Translations under genes and position numbers: made by a program
From: an uncultured Celeribacter sp.
GTDB taxonomy: Bacteria; Pseudomonadota; Alphaproteobacteria; Rhodobacterales; Rhodobacteraceae
Direction: 5' to 3'
DNA: 37,312 nucleotides
Assembly (NCBI GenBank): GCA_938008015.1
Contig: CALLMA010000073.1
Span: forward strand, 1-37,312
The notes under the pieces: generated by a model
Told to the model about the DNA's origin: nothing
Seen by the model: only the letters and a program-made list of their open reading frames with translations
Database searches by the model: none
In this document: positions 27,705 to 37,147 of the stretch, in pieces
Layout: the number at the start of each line of letters is the position of its first letter
How positions within the stretch are numbered: the stretch's first letter is position 1

Positions 27705-27945
27705 GCTCACCTATTTCGCCTGGGTGCGAGAGCGCATTGGGCTTCATGATGAGACATATACCACCTCTGCCACAACGGCACAGGAACTTGCTTTAGAGCT
27801 TAAAGAACGGGGCGAAAACTACAGCGCTGCATTTCATGATCTGACGCTCATTCGCATTGCGATTGATCATGAAATGGCACAATGGAGCGCGTGCATAAAG
27901 GACGCAAAGGAAGTTGCATTCTTTCCTCCAATGACAGGGGGGTGA
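27694..27945 (+). CDS. moaD: Molybdopterin synthase sulfur carrier subunit
   Basis: Ubiquitin-like, ends FFPPMTGG (C-terminal Gly-Gly); overlaps pgsA; followed by moaE. Confidence 0.92.
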   Translation: MDVKLTYFAWVRERIGLHDETYTTSATTAQELALELKERGENYSAAFHDLTLIRIAIDHEMAQWSACIKDAKEVAFFPPMTGG

Positions 27946-27946
27946 T

Positions 27947-28387
27947 GTGCATATTTACGTCCAAGAAGAAGATTTCTCACAAGACGCATTGCTACGCGAC
28001 ATTGGCAAAAGCTCACAAACGGGGGCGATTGTCAGCTTCATTGGCAAGGTGCGCGATGATACCAATACACTCCACCAACTTGAAATCGAACATTACCCCA
28101 TGATGTGCAAACAAGCTTTGCGCGCCATGGCAGAAGACGTCAAAAAGCGTTTCCTTTTAGAAGATGTTCTTATTGTCCACCGGTTCGGTAAATTAAATGT
28201 TGGTGAGAATATCATGATGGTGGCAACGGCCTCATCTCACCGACAAGCCGCTTTTGACGGTGCCAATTTCTTAATGGATTATCTAAAGTCCAACGCCCCT
28301 TTTTGGAAAAAAGAAAGCTTTTTAGACGGCACATCAAAATGGGTAGAACCAAAAGAGAGCGATGCTCACGCGATGACGCGCTGGTGA
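27947..28387 (+). CDS. moaE: Molybdopterin synthase catalytic subunit
   Basis: GAIVSFIGKVRD, LEIEHYPMM, HRFGKLNVGENIMMVATASSHRQAAFDGANFLMDYLKSNAPFWKKE; GTG start at 27947. Confidence 0.95.
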   Translation: MHIYVQEEDFSQDALLRDIGKSSQTGAIVSFIGKVRDDTNTLHQLEIEHYPMMCKQALRAMAEDVKKRFLLEDVLIVHRFGKLNVGENIMMVATASSHRQAAFDGANFLMDYLKSNAPFWKKESFLDGTSKWVEPKESDAHAMTRW

Positions 28388-28405
28388 GAAATGCCTGCGC
28401 CTAAT

Positions 28406-28720
28406 TTAAGCGCCAAGCCTTTCTCGCAACTCCGCAACTTCTTGACGCGCAGAACTCAACCCATCCATCGCCGCCTCTAATTCTGCACTCCTTTGGTTGA
28501 GCTCATTGATAAGCTCACCTTGTTGACGTGCAAAAGACATCGCATCTTCTTCTCGGGCTTGAGCTGTTTTATAAAGCTCTTTGGTGACCACTTCCGCATC
28601 ACTGGCGCCGCCCGCGTGCTTGCCAAACAACCGCTGGAACAACCAATGCCCAAGCCATCCGACCAAGAAGGCAACAAATAACATAATTGATAAGTTCAAA
28701 ATCAATTCTTCACGATTCAT
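28406..28720 (-). CDS. Small membrane-anchored coiled-coil protein of unknown function
   Basis: One N-terminal TM (LSIMLFVAFLVGWLGHWLF) then predicted coiled coil (QQGELINELNQRSAELEAAMDGLSSARQEVAELRERL). Confidence 0.75.
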   Translation of the reverse strand: MNREELILNLSIMLFVAFLVGWLGHWLFQRLFGKHAGGASDAEVVTKELYKTAQAREEDAMSFARQQGELINELNQRSAELEAAMDGLSSARQEVAELRERLGA

Positions 28721-28747
28721 CTTTTTGCCCTTTTCTTCAATGGCGCA

Positions 28748-30589
28748 TTATTGCGCTTCTGACGCATCGCCATTTTCTTCTGGCGTGATAAGCTTAAATT
28801 CAATCCTGCGATTTTCTTCACGCCCCTCGGCTGTTCCATTATCAGCGATTGGCTGCGTTTCACCATAGCCTTTTGATGAAAGTTGCACATCCACAACACG
28901 GCGCGCCAACAAGCCATCCAGAACAGAATTCGCTCGAGACTTACTCAAATTCAAATTCATAACCTCACGCCCCTGACTATCCGTATGACCACCGATTTCG
29001 ATTTCGATCCCTTGGCAGCCCTTAAAGCCTTCTGCGATTTGATCAAGGATATCAAATGAGGCAACGTCGAGTTCGCTTGAGCCTGGCGCAAAGACGAATT
29101 TTTGCTGAGAAAGGATTGCGTTTGCCCCGTTCACACATTCCTGAGGTGTCGGAATATTCAGCAATGGATCTAAGCGCTCCAGATACGCAATATCAACGGA
29201 GGCTGATTCAGCTGCGGGAAGATTTGCTTTAAGAAAGGCTTTCACATCGCTCTCGACATCTTGCTTGCCGCTAAACCCAGAAACATCAATCGCCCCTTCT
29301 GTGAGGCGCAACTCGCCAAACTCAAGGAAACCAAGCGCGCCAAGGCTTGCTAAGGTGCGGGAGGTCCAATCTTGTGGCAGATCATCACGTATAGATGTCT
29401 GCATCTGCACATCTCTTGCCAAGCTGCTCGCTTTGACAACAGTTTGCGCAATTGATTGCACGCGATCATTGGCAAAGACACCTTCAACAACAATCGCGCC
29501 TTCTTCTGGCAAAACCACATGAACAAACGGCGCCCCTTCCTCATCCGCTTCGACAACAATCGGCTGGGGCTCTATGGCCGTCACATAGAAATCGGCGGCC
29601 AGATCAGCTTCAAGTGCTTTCAAGGCCTTGTTGAAGGGCTTGATATCTTGCCCATCAACACCCTCAAGTGTCACATCATTGTTGATCACCTGAATGCGTC
29701 CATTTTCCAATTCGCCAAGTTCGCGCAAAAGCAGCGTTATCGTTTCGACCCAAAGGCTGGAAGGCGCCCCTAATCCAATCTCGCATTGAAAACCCTCGAT
29801 ACCAAATTCTTCGGCCTGCAGGGTGATTTTCTCATGGTCGCCAGAAGTCTCCACAAAGCAGTTTTCAACAGTGATGTGACCGTCAATCGCATTCGCTTCG
29901 AAAATATAAGGGGTAACAACTGGGCGAATCGCGGTTAAATCCAATATCACTTCGACATTCGCGATCTCGATGCCTTTGAGCTGTGTTTCGATTTGCGCCT
30001 GCTCTTCTTGAGTTGTCGCCACGGAACGAAGAGAAATTGTCTCAGGGGATGCACTCAGCTTTGAAATCTCAGCTTGCGAAATAGCTTCTTGCGAAAAGCC
30101 TATAACAGCCTCCCAAGTCTCAGGCAGTGGATATTGCGCTTGTTCTAAAAAATCCGTGAGGGTTAACCCGTCAATCTCAGTTTCAAGGAAGCTGATAAAA
30201 GCTTCTTTATCCCAGCCCGCAGGGACAAGGCCAAGCAAAGTGACATGAGAAGCGTTCCGCAATATCTCAATTGAAAATTCTGGGACAACAGGATGCTCTT
30301 CTTGAAAAATCGTTATGGTGTTTACAAGGCGATCCGAGGCCACCATATCAGCGGCCACTCTTTGCACCGCGAGCTTCTCTAACTCGCTAGAAGCTTCGCC
30401 TTCGAGCACAATCCGCATGCCGTCAGAATGCACATCCGCCCAATCAAAGCCTTGCAAGACTAAATGATTGCGCACCTTCTCTTCAGAGGCGCGTTCAATA
30501 ACACCCACACAAAGATAGGCCACCAACACGCAGCATGAACCCGCGGCAAATAGAGCGAAAAAAGAGGCTATTTTATTTTTCATGCGCAT
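28748..30589 (-). CDS. OmpA-family protein with N-terminal BON-like region
   Basis: C-terminal OmpA domain (VFAPGSSELDVASFDILDQIAEGFKGCQGIEIEIGGHTDSQGREVMNLNLSKSRANSVLDGL...GYGETQPIADNGTAEGREENRRIEF); signal anchor at N-terminus. Confidence 0.9.
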   Translation of the reverse strand: MRMKNKIASFFALFAAGSCCVLVAYLCVGVIERASEEKVRNHLVLQGFDWADVHSDGMRIVLEGEASSELEKLAVQRVAADMVASDRLVNTITIFQEEHPVVPEFSIEILRNASHVTLLGLVPAGWDKEAFISFLETEIDGLTLTDFLEQAQYPLPETWEAVIGFSQEAISQAEISKLSASPETISLRSVATTQEEQAQIETQLKGIEIANVEVILDLTAIRPVVTPYIFEANAIDGHITVENCFVETSGDHEKITLQAEEFGIEGFQCEIGLGAPSSLWVETITLLLRELGELENGRIQVINNDVTLEGVDGQDIKPFNKALKALEADLAADFYVTAIEPQPIVVEADEEGAPFVHVVLPEEGAIVVEGVFANDRVQSIAQTVVKASSLARDVQMQTSIRDDLPQDWTSRTLASLGALGFLEFGELRLTEGAIDVSGFSGKQDVESDVKAFLKANLPAAESASVDIAYLERLDPLLNIPTPQECVNGANAILSQQKFVFAPGSSELDVASFDILDQIAEGFKGCQGIEIEIGGHTDSQGREVMNLNLSKSRANSVLDGLLARRVVDVQLSSKGYGETQPIADNGTAEGREENRRIEFKLITPEENGDASEAQ

Positions 30590-30649
30590 TTAAATCTTCA
30601 CGTTATATCGATGTTTTATCGTCTTATGCATTGTTTAAATGAGATGCAA

Positions 30650-31639
30650 TCACACCATCAAGGCAACGGCAAAAAACAGCGCAGGCAAAAGCCCTGCATC
30701 TCTATTCGCGCGGAAGATATGCATGCAACTCTCTTCATCATCCATATCAACGCGCGCCATCTGCCACTTAAGATGTATCAGAAACGCCATCACACCCACG
30801 AGCGCGACGCTAAAAGACACAAGACCACGCCCCCAATACGCTTCAAAAATTGCACCCAGCATAAACAAAAGTGAAATTCGCGCAAATCTCATCAGCCAAA
30901 CAGGTGTGTCTTGTGCAAATAATCGCGCGGTCGATTTGACGCCTATCAAGGCATCATCATCTTTATCTTGATGCGCATAGATCGTATCGTAGAAAAGCGT
31001 CCATGCAATGCCCGCAAAATAGAGGAAGAGTGTTGTCACAGTGATCGTTTGTGCGACAGCAACATAGGCAACAATCGCCCCCCAGTTAAATGCCAAGCCT
31101 AAGAAAGCTTGCGGCCACCACGTAAAGCGTTTGGCGAATGGATAAATGGCAACCAAAACCAATGAAGCAGCGCCTAAGACAATGGCATGAAACCCTAATG
31201 TCAGGAGTATAAAAAATGCAATTCCAGCCTGAGCAAACATCCAAATATAAGCGCGCATAACAGTGGTTTGCCCAGATGGTAGCGGCCTGCTTTTTGTACG
31301 TTCTACTTTCGCATCGATCTCGCGGTCTGTGATGTCATTCCAAACACATCCCGCCCCGCGCATCAGCCATGCCCCTCCAGCACAAGCCACCATGACCCAA
31401 AGCAGATGCCCGACAGAACCACCGTGTTGCGCAGCCCCTAAAAGAGCCCCCCACCAACAGGGCAAAAGCAACAGCCAAGTCCCAACGGGCCGATCAGCCC
31501 GAGACAGGCGCAAATACGGCTTCGCCCAGTTCGGAGCATAAAGATCAACCCAGTTCCCCCGCACCGCATCATGGGTTCGATCATGGGTTTGAGCTTCTTC
31601 TTGGCCGTTTTTGACTGGTGTTGTTTCGGTTTCACACAT
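30650..31639 (-). CDS. ubiA: 4-hydroxybenzoate polyprenyltransferase
   Basis: YLRLSRADRPVGTWLLLLPCWWG, AGCVWNDITDREIDAKVERTKSRPLPSG, YDTIYAHQDKDDDALIGVKSTA. Confidence 0.96.
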   Translation of the reverse strand: MCETETTPVKNGQEEAQTHDRTHDAVRGNWVDLYAPNWAKPYLRLSRADRPVGTWLLLLPCWWGALLGAAQHGGSVGHLLWVMVACAGGAWLMRGAGCVWNDITDREIDAKVERTKSRPLPSGQTTVMRAYIWMFAQAGIAFFILLTLGFHAIVLGAASLVLVAIYPFAKRFTWWPQAFLGLAFNWGAIVAYVAVAQTITVTTLFLYFAGIAWTLFYDTIYAHQDKDDDALIGVKSTARLFAQDTPVWLMRFARISLLFMLGAIFEAYWGRGLVSFSVALVGVMAFLIHLKWQMARVDMDDEESCMHIFRANRDAGLLPALFFAVALMV

Positions 31640-31650
31640 ATTAAAGACCT

Positions 31651-32376
31651 ATGAAAAATGCAAAAATTCGACTCTTTGTAGATCAACCCCTATCAGAAGG
31701 GCAAACTGTTCTTTTAACAAAAGAGCAGTCGCACTACTTATTTTCAGTTATGAGGCTCTCTACTGACGGCCTCGTCACCCTCTTCAACAGCCAAGATGGA
31801 GAGTTTCAAGCCGCCGTTGAAACAGCGCATAAAAAAAGCGGCACCTTGAAATGCACGCATAAAACGCGCGACATTCAAATGCCTCCCGATCTGTGGCTCA
31901 TGTTCGCGCCGATTAAGAAAACCAGAACAGATTTCATCGTTGAAAAAGCTGCTGAAATGGGCGCGCGAAAAATTCTCCCCATTGGAACAGATTACACTAA
32001 TTCCGAGCGCATCCGCCAAGATCGCCTTCAAGCGCATGCCTTAGAAGCCGCCGAGCAATGCGGAGGCACTTTTGTGCCGGACGTGACGGATTTGCAAAAG
32101 TTGGACAATCTGTTGAGCACTTGGGATCAGGAACGCCAAATCATGTTTTGCGATGAAACCCTTGTTGGAGCAGCGCAAACCTTGCAAAAAGCATCCGGTG
32201 AAAAATGGGCTATTTTAATTGGACCAGAGGGTGGGTTTTCGGATCGAGAAAGAGCCATCTTGCACGCCATGCCTTACGCGCATGCAGTCGCATTGGGTCC
32301 TCGTATTTTGCGCGCAGATACAGCAGCCGTTGCAGCATTGACGCTCTGGCAGCAACATCTTGGAGATTGGCCTTAG
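31651..32376 (+). CDS. rsmE: 16S rRNA (uracil(1498)-N(3))-methyltransferase
   Basis: KKTRTDFIVEKAAEMGARKILPIGTDYTN, ALEAAEQCGGTFVP, ILIGPEGGFSDRE, LGPRILRADTAAVAAL. Confidence 0.95.
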   Translation: MKNAKIRLFVDQPLSEGQTVLLTKEQSHYLFSVMRLSTDGLVTLFNSQDGEFQAAVETAHKKSGTLKCTHKTRDIQMPPDLWLMFAPIKKTRTDFIVEKAAEMGARKILPIGTDYTNSERIRQDRLQAHALEAAEQCGGTFVPDVTDLQKLDNLLSTWDQERQIMFCDETLVGAAQTLQKASGEKWAILIGPEGGFSDRERAILHAMPYAHAVALGPRILRADTAAVAALTLWQQHLGDWP

Positions 32377-32443
32377 GCTAAACTTCAATATCCGCTTGAG
32401 ACGCAGTTCTTGGGCATGTATGTCGAGACGATAGGAGAGATAA

Positions 32444-33760
32444 ATGCCCAGTTTTCTAAGTACATCCGATGTAGATTTTGAAATCAAACTCACAGAGCTT
32501 CTCGGCGCAAAGCGCGAAGATAGCCCTGATGTTGATCAAATTGTCGCAGGTATTATTCATGATGTGCGAGAGAAAGGTGATGCAGCCGTTCTCGAACTCA
32601 CCTCCAAATTTGACAAACTCGATATCACCGCAGAGCAATTGCGCTTTACAGATGATGAGGTTGAAGCCTATTGCAAAGAAGTTTCTCCAGAGGATGCTCA
32701 GGCACTCGAACTCGCCGCAAACCGCATTCGCGCATATCACGAACGCCAACTTCCCCATGATGAAACATGGACAGATGAGACGGGCGCCACACTAGGATGG
32801 CGCTGGGGCCCTGTGAGTGCGGCGGGCCTTTATGTGCCAGGCGGCCTTGCAACCTACCCTTCATCCGTCTTGATGAACGCGGTCCCAGCCAAAGTCGCAG
32901 GCGTCGGGAGATTGGCCATTACAGTCCCAACACCGAACGGCGAGGTGAACCCACTTGTCCTTTTCGCCGCGAAACTTGCAGGTGTCGATGAAATCTACCG
33001 AATTGGCGGCGCACAAGCCATTGCAGCCCTCGCATATGGCACTCAGACCATCCCCCCTGTTGATAAAATAACAGGGCCAGGCAATGCGTTCGTTGCCGCT
33101 GCAAAGCGCCGTGTCTTTGGGAAAGTCGGCATTGATATGATTGCAGGCCCCTCTGAAATTTTGGTTATTGCCGATAAAGATAACCACCCAGACTGGATTG
33201 CCCTCGATATGCTCTCGCAAGCTGAGCATGATGAAAGCGCTCAAGCCATACTTATCACAGATAGTGAGGCCTTTGGTGCGCAAGTCACAGCCTCGATTGA
33301 AGCTTACCTTGAAACACTAGAGCGCAGAGATATTGCCGCAAAGTCGTGGCAAGATTTTGGCATCGTTATCACCGTTAAAAACTTAGAAGAAGCCGCTCAG
33401 ATCTCCGATAAATTTGCCCCAGAGCACCTTGAGCTTTGCGTGGCGGATCCAGATGCATTGGCCCAAAAGATCAACCACGCAGGCGCGATCTTTTTAGGCG
33501 CTTGGACGCCTGAAGCCATTGGCGATTATATTGGCGGGCCCAACCACGTCTTGCCAACAGCGCGCTCAGCACGCTTCTCCTCCGGCCTCTCCGTTTTAGA
33601 CTTCATGAAACGCACCACCTTAGCAAAGATGACCCCATCTGCATTGCAAGCGATCGGCCCAGCCGCTGAGCGCCTCGCCGCTTCCGAATCCCTGCAAGCG
33701 CACGGCCTATCTGTGACAGCCCGCCTACAGCACATCAACAACAGAAAGAATGAGGGCTGA
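32444..33760 (+). CDS. hisD: Histidinol dehydrogenase
   Basis: PVSAAGLYVPGGLATYPSSVLMNAVPAKVAGV, ITGPGNAFVAAAKRRVFGKVGIDMIAGPSEILVIAD, LSQAEHDESAQAILIT. Confidence 0.97.
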   Translation: MPSFLSTSDVDFEIKLTELLGAKREDSPDVDQIVAGIIHDVREKGDAAVLELTSKFDKLDITAEQLRFTDDEVEAYCKEVSPEDAQALELAANRIRAYHERQLPHDETWTDETGATLGWRWGPVSAAGLYVPGGLATYPSSVLMNAVPAKVAGVGRLAITVPTPNGEVNPLVLFAAKLAGVDEIYRIGGAQAIAALAYGTQTIPPVDKITGPGNAFVAAAKRRVFGKVGIDMIAGPSEILVIADKDNHPDWIALDMLSQAEHDESAQAILITDSEAFGAQVTASIEAYLETLERRDIAAKSWQDFGIVITVKNLEEAAQISDKFAPEHLELCVADPDALAQKINHAGAIFLGAWTPEAIGDYIGGPNHVLPTARSARFSSGLSVLDFMKRTTLAKMTPSALQAIGPAAERLAASESLQAHGLSVTARLQHINNRKNEG

Positions 33761-34235
33761 GATGAGTAGCCTCATAGATGTAAAAATAGAAGATAGCGAC
33801 ATCACGCATCCAACGGAGCAGATCCTACAAGAGAGAAACGCCGCGATTTCAGACCTGCTCGAAGAAAATGAATTCATTCTTCCCAACACTGAAACCCAAG
33901 GCCCATACCGACTTTTATTAGCAAATCGCGACAGACGCCTAATCTTCGATATAAAGAGCGAAGATGGGCAAGCGATCAACCAATTCCAACTCTCACTTGG
34001 GCCATTCAGACAGGTGGTAAAAGACTATTTTCAAATCTGCGCAAGCTATTTCGATGCCGTAAAAAACCTCCCGCCAATAAAGATTGAAGCAATCGATATG
34101 GCAAGGCGCGGCATCCACAATGAAGGCGCACGCATCTTGCAAGAGCGCCTTGAAGGCAAGGTGGAAATCGATAAGAATACCGCAAGACGTCTGTTCACAC
34201 TCGTTTGCGTATTGCACTGGAAGGTTTCATCATGA
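33750..34235 (+). CDS. UPF0262 family protein
   Basis: GPYRLLLANRDRRLIFDIKSEDG...LSLGPFRQVVKDYFQICASYFDAVKNLPPIKIEAIDMARRGIHNEGARIL; follows hisD. Alternative ATG at 33762. Confidence 0.88.
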   Translation: MRAEMSSLIDVKIEDSDITHPTEQILQERNAAISDLLEENEFILPNTETQGPYRLLLANRDRRLIFDIKSEDGQAINQFQLSLGPFRQVVKDYFQICASYFDAVKNLPPIKIEAIDMARRGIHNEGARILQERLEGKVEIDKNTARRLFTLVCVLHWKVSS

Positions 34236-34687
34236 CAGCAAGTTTTCCACAAGCGATCCTCTTCTGTTGCGATCACAATGCCGTCCGCTCCCCCATGGCT
34301 GAAGGGCTGATGAAAAAGCGATATGGCACAAAATCTTATGTGCAATCGGCTGGCGTGCGCAACGACATGGAGATCGATGGATTTGCGATTACCGTGTGTG
34401 AAGAGCTCGATATCGCATTGCATCGTCACAGATCACGCTCTTTCGATCAAATGACAGAAATTGGCGACGACATCACATCTTATGACTTGATCATCGCACT
34501 CTCCGAAACATCGCATCAACTCGCCCTCGAGCGCACCAAAGCGTTTCATACAGAGGTCATTCATTGGCCGATCATGGATCCTGCGTCACGAAGCGAAAGC
34601 AGAGAGGCCAAGCTTGATCTTTATCGTCAAGTCAGAGATCAAATCATTGCGCGCATGCAAGACTACTTTGGCCCAGCTTTATACTAG
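34232..34687 (+). CDS. Low-molecular-weight phosphotyrosine phosphatase / arsenate reductase-like protein
   Basis: ILFCCDHNAVRSPMAEGLMKKRYG: P-loop CxxNxxRSPMAE; ATGA overlap with UPF0262 gene (ATG at 34232). Confidence 0.88.
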   Translation: MTASFPQAILFCCDHNAVRSPMAEGLMKKRYGTKSYVQSAGVRNDMEIDGFAITVCEELDIALHRHRSRSFDQMTEIGDDITSYDLIIALSETSHQLALERTKAFHTEVIHWPIMDPASRSESREAKLDLYRQVRDQIIARMQDYFGPALY

Positions 34688-34714
34688 ATACACAACGAGC
34701 GCACAGCGCGGAAA

Positions 34715-35259
34715 CCCTGTTGCAAAAGATAAGTAAACAAGAGGTCAGACCCCCTTCTTTTGATGCAACATTTCAAACGATTTTCGAGTACATGCATCAT
34801 ATCAGCAATGACGTCATCCCCAAACGCAAAACCCGGATGACCTCACACCCTTGATTGCGGCACAGGCCGCCTTCATGCTTTTGAAGCCTAAAATCTGCTT
34901 TATCAGCCACTCCAACTTGCCATGATCTGCTTCGACGACATTTTTCAGATATTTGGTCTATCGATGTTCTATGCCCTGCGGACACTTGCCTTCTGTATTC
35001 AATTCGCGGTTCGCATGGCTACTTTAGCACTATGCGTCACTGACAGCAGGGAAACAGTGATTTCTTATATTTCAGTCAATGTTTGGCGCGAATAAGTCAC
35101 TATAACCGCGCCTCATCGACAATCTCAACGGGCCGCACAAAGGATAATCTAATCTCGGGTGATAACGTCATTTGAAACCTGCGCTCATTAAAAGTCTCCT
35201 CAACCCACTCTAAAATCAAACAATCTAGAATTTCGCGCAACAAGGCCGTTTTACAACAG
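34715..35259 (-). mobile_element. Degenerate IS6-family insertion sequence remnant
   Basis: Left end CCCTGTTGCAAAAGA at 34715-34729; right end (minus) CTGTTGTAAAAC at 35259-35248; decayed transposase C-terminus between them. Confidence 0.7.
34790..35035 (-). pseudogene. IS6-family transposase C-terminal fragment with stop codon and frameshift
   Basis: Minus strand: ANRELNTEGKCPQGIEHR*TKYLKNVVEADHGKLEWLIKQILGFKSMKAACAAIKG then, after a frameshift, CEVIRVLRLG. Recalls IS6 'EGKCP..HRQVKYLNNVVEADHGKLKxLIRPxxGFKSMKTAYATIKGFEVMRALRKG'. Confidence 0.82.
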
Positions 35260-35352
35260 AAACGTCAGAATACATTGATACTCGCCATTGTATTTATCAC
35301 GCATATAGTACAATTGTTCAGAGTATGATCTTGAAATCTTGAGGCTGTCTAT

Positions 35353-36024
35353 ATGAATATTTTAATCATTCCTGCTCGGGGTAATTCTAAAAGAATTCCG
35401 AAAAAAAATATAAAAATATTTAATGGCAAGCCTGCTATTTATTGGCCAATAAACGCCGCAAAACAATCGAACATCTTTGATCGTATAATCGTATCAACAG
35501 ATAATGAGGAAATTGCGCAGATCGCAGAAAGTTTCGGAGCAGAAATCCCTTATCTGCGTGACGCAAGTTTGTCGGACGATTATACTGGCACTACTGAAGT
35601 AATATCAGATACTGTATCACGATTAAATCTCGCCGAGGCGGATGCTGTCTGCTGCTTATATGCGACAGCTCTTTTTGTGCGTCCTGAGGATATTAAAAAA
35701 GGGCGGGAGCAATTGGAGGGGGGCGCTCAATGGGCCTTAAGTTTGTGCGAATATCCAACGCCAATTGATCGAGCCTATGTTAAGCATGGAAACTCGTTTT
35801 CTCCAAAAGATCACAACTCTATGCCTAAAAGATCTCAAGATTTACCGAAATACTATTTTGATGTGGGGCAGTTTTATTGGGCGCGAGCCAAAACATGGCG
35901 GTCAGCAGATTCCCATGTATGGGATGGCGCAAATGGAGTTGAAATCCCTTTCGAAAGAGCTATTGATATCGACACGCCAGAAGATTGGGCGCGCGCCGAA
36001 CTTTTAAGTCAGCTTTTAATGTAG
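35353..36024 (+). CDS. pseF: Pseudaminic acid cytidylyltransferase (PseF-like)
   Basis: MNILIIPARGNSKRIPKKNIKIFNGKPAIYW, DRIIVSTDNEEIAQIAESFGAEIPYLRDASLSDDYTGT, RSQDLPKYYFDVGQFYWAR, AIDIDTPEDWARAE. Confidence 0.85.
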   Translation: MNILIIPARGNSKRIPKKNIKIFNGKPAIYWPINAAKQSNIFDRIIVSTDNEEIAQIAESFGAEIPYLRDASLSDDYTGTTEVISDTVSRLNLAEADAVCCLYATALFVRPEDIKKGREQLEGGAQWALSLCEYPTPIDRAYVKHGNSFSPKDHNSMPKRSQDLPKYYFDVGQFYWARAKTWRSADSHVWDGANGVEIPFERAIDIDTPEDWARAELLSQLLM

Positions 36025-36135
36025 AAGAGTATCAAATGCTGTGGATGGTGTTTTGTGTTTCTTTTTAAAACCTATTATTATAAATAATTATTTGATGGAA
36101 GCCAAATTTGGATGTCTCGTAAAGAATGATGGTTC

Positions 36136-36720
36136 ATGACATATGATATAAGATTACATGATATTACAAAGTGTAATGCTTCAGAGCAACACGCTGTAAG
36201 AAATATAAGAAACCAACTCGCGGTTCGAAGATCGATGTATAATGAACATCTGATATCGCTGGAAGAACATCAAGATTGGATTAAACGATTAGCATTTGAT
36301 CGAAAGCAAATCGTGTTCATAGTGTTTGTTGGTGATGCTGTGTCTGGGGTCGTCTCTGTTAATTCAATTGACTGGTTGCATAAAAAGGCAGATTGGGCGT
36401 TTTATTTAGATGAGAATGTGCGCGGCGGCCTAGGCGCTGCTTTAGAATTTGCTCTGATCAATTTTGTTTTTGAGAAACTAAACCTCGAAAAACTAAATTG
36501 TGAGGTCATAGAAACCAATAGCACCGTTGTAAAATTGCACAAAAAATTTGGATTTGAGCAAGAAGGATTTAGGAGAGAGAATATAGTAAAGGACGAGAAG
36601 CGAATTGGCGTTTTTTTTCTAGGGTTAACCAGGTCAGATTGGCAAAGGGCCAAATTAAACGTTTATGAAAGATCTAAAAGAATAATTGATAAATTTAACA
36701 TCAGTATAGAATATGAATAA
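36136..36720 (+). CDS. pseH: GNAT acetyltransferase, PseH-like (UDP-4-amino-4,6-dideoxy-N-acetyl-beta-L-altrosamine N-acetyltransferase)
   Basis: VRNIRNQLAVRRSMYNEHLISLEEHQDWIKRL, DWAFYLDENVRGGLGAALEFALINFVFEKLNLEKLNCEVIETNSTVVKLHKKFGFEQEGFRRENI; follows PseF-like gene. Confidence 0.78.
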   Translation: MTYDIRLHDITKCNASEQHAVRNIRNQLAVRRSMYNEHLISLEEHQDWIKRLAFDRKQIVFIVFVGDAVSGVVSVNSIDWLHKKADWAFYLDENVRGGLGAALEFALINFVFEKLNLEKLNCEVIETNSTVVKLHKKFGFEQEGFRRENIVKDEKRIGVFFLGLTRSDWQRAKLNVYERSKRIIDKFNISIEYE

Positions 36721-37147
36721 AGTCGCTTTTCATAGAGTCATCCCGAATGATGACCAAATCCAAATCTTATATTCGCTCCTTAATCAAAGAGAGCACCAAA
36801 TAAGTCACAAAACAAAGCCTTTATTCACACAACATAAAGACTTTGTTTGCAACAACCCTTATAGATCATGGTACATAGTAGAAATATGTAATAAGTACAT
36901 TGGCAGCTTTTACATATCTATGGAAAATACAATCGGTATAAACTTAGAGATCAATCAAAATGTACATGTTGTCGATCAAATAATAAAATTTGCCGTTTCA
37001 AACTATAAGCCCTTGGCGCCTATAGCGTCAGTGAGAAGTGATAAATTTGCGATCAATGTTGCACCTCATAATGATTTTCTAAATAATACACTAATGCAAT
37101 TAAATTGCACTCTCGCTCAGATTACATACTACCTACCAAACGAATAA
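36713..37147 (+). CDS. GNAT-like protein associated with nonulosonate-type glycan genes
   Basis: LLNQREHQISHKTKPLFTQHKDFVCNNPYRSWYIVEICNKYIGSFYIS resembles GNAT-like proteins found in such clusters; overlaps the PseH-like gene. Confidence 0.55.
   Translation: MNKVAFHRVIPNDDQIQILYSLLNQREHQISHKTKPLFTQHKDFVCNNPYRSWYIVEICNKYIGSFYISMENTIGINLEINQNVHVVDQIIKFAVSNYKPLAPIASVRSDKFAINVAPHNDFLNNTLMQLNCTLAQITYYLPNE

Noticed and set aside
34797-34985. 62-aa minus-strand ORF as an independent gene
   Set aside because: Its end (CEVIRVLRLG) is the frameshifted continuation of the IS6 transposase fragment; better described as part of a pseudogene.
35036-35247. N-terminal half of the IS6 transposase
   Set aside because: Tried all three minus frames; several stops and no convincing IS6 N-terminal or DDE motif, so I only claim the C-terminal fragment and the end repeats.
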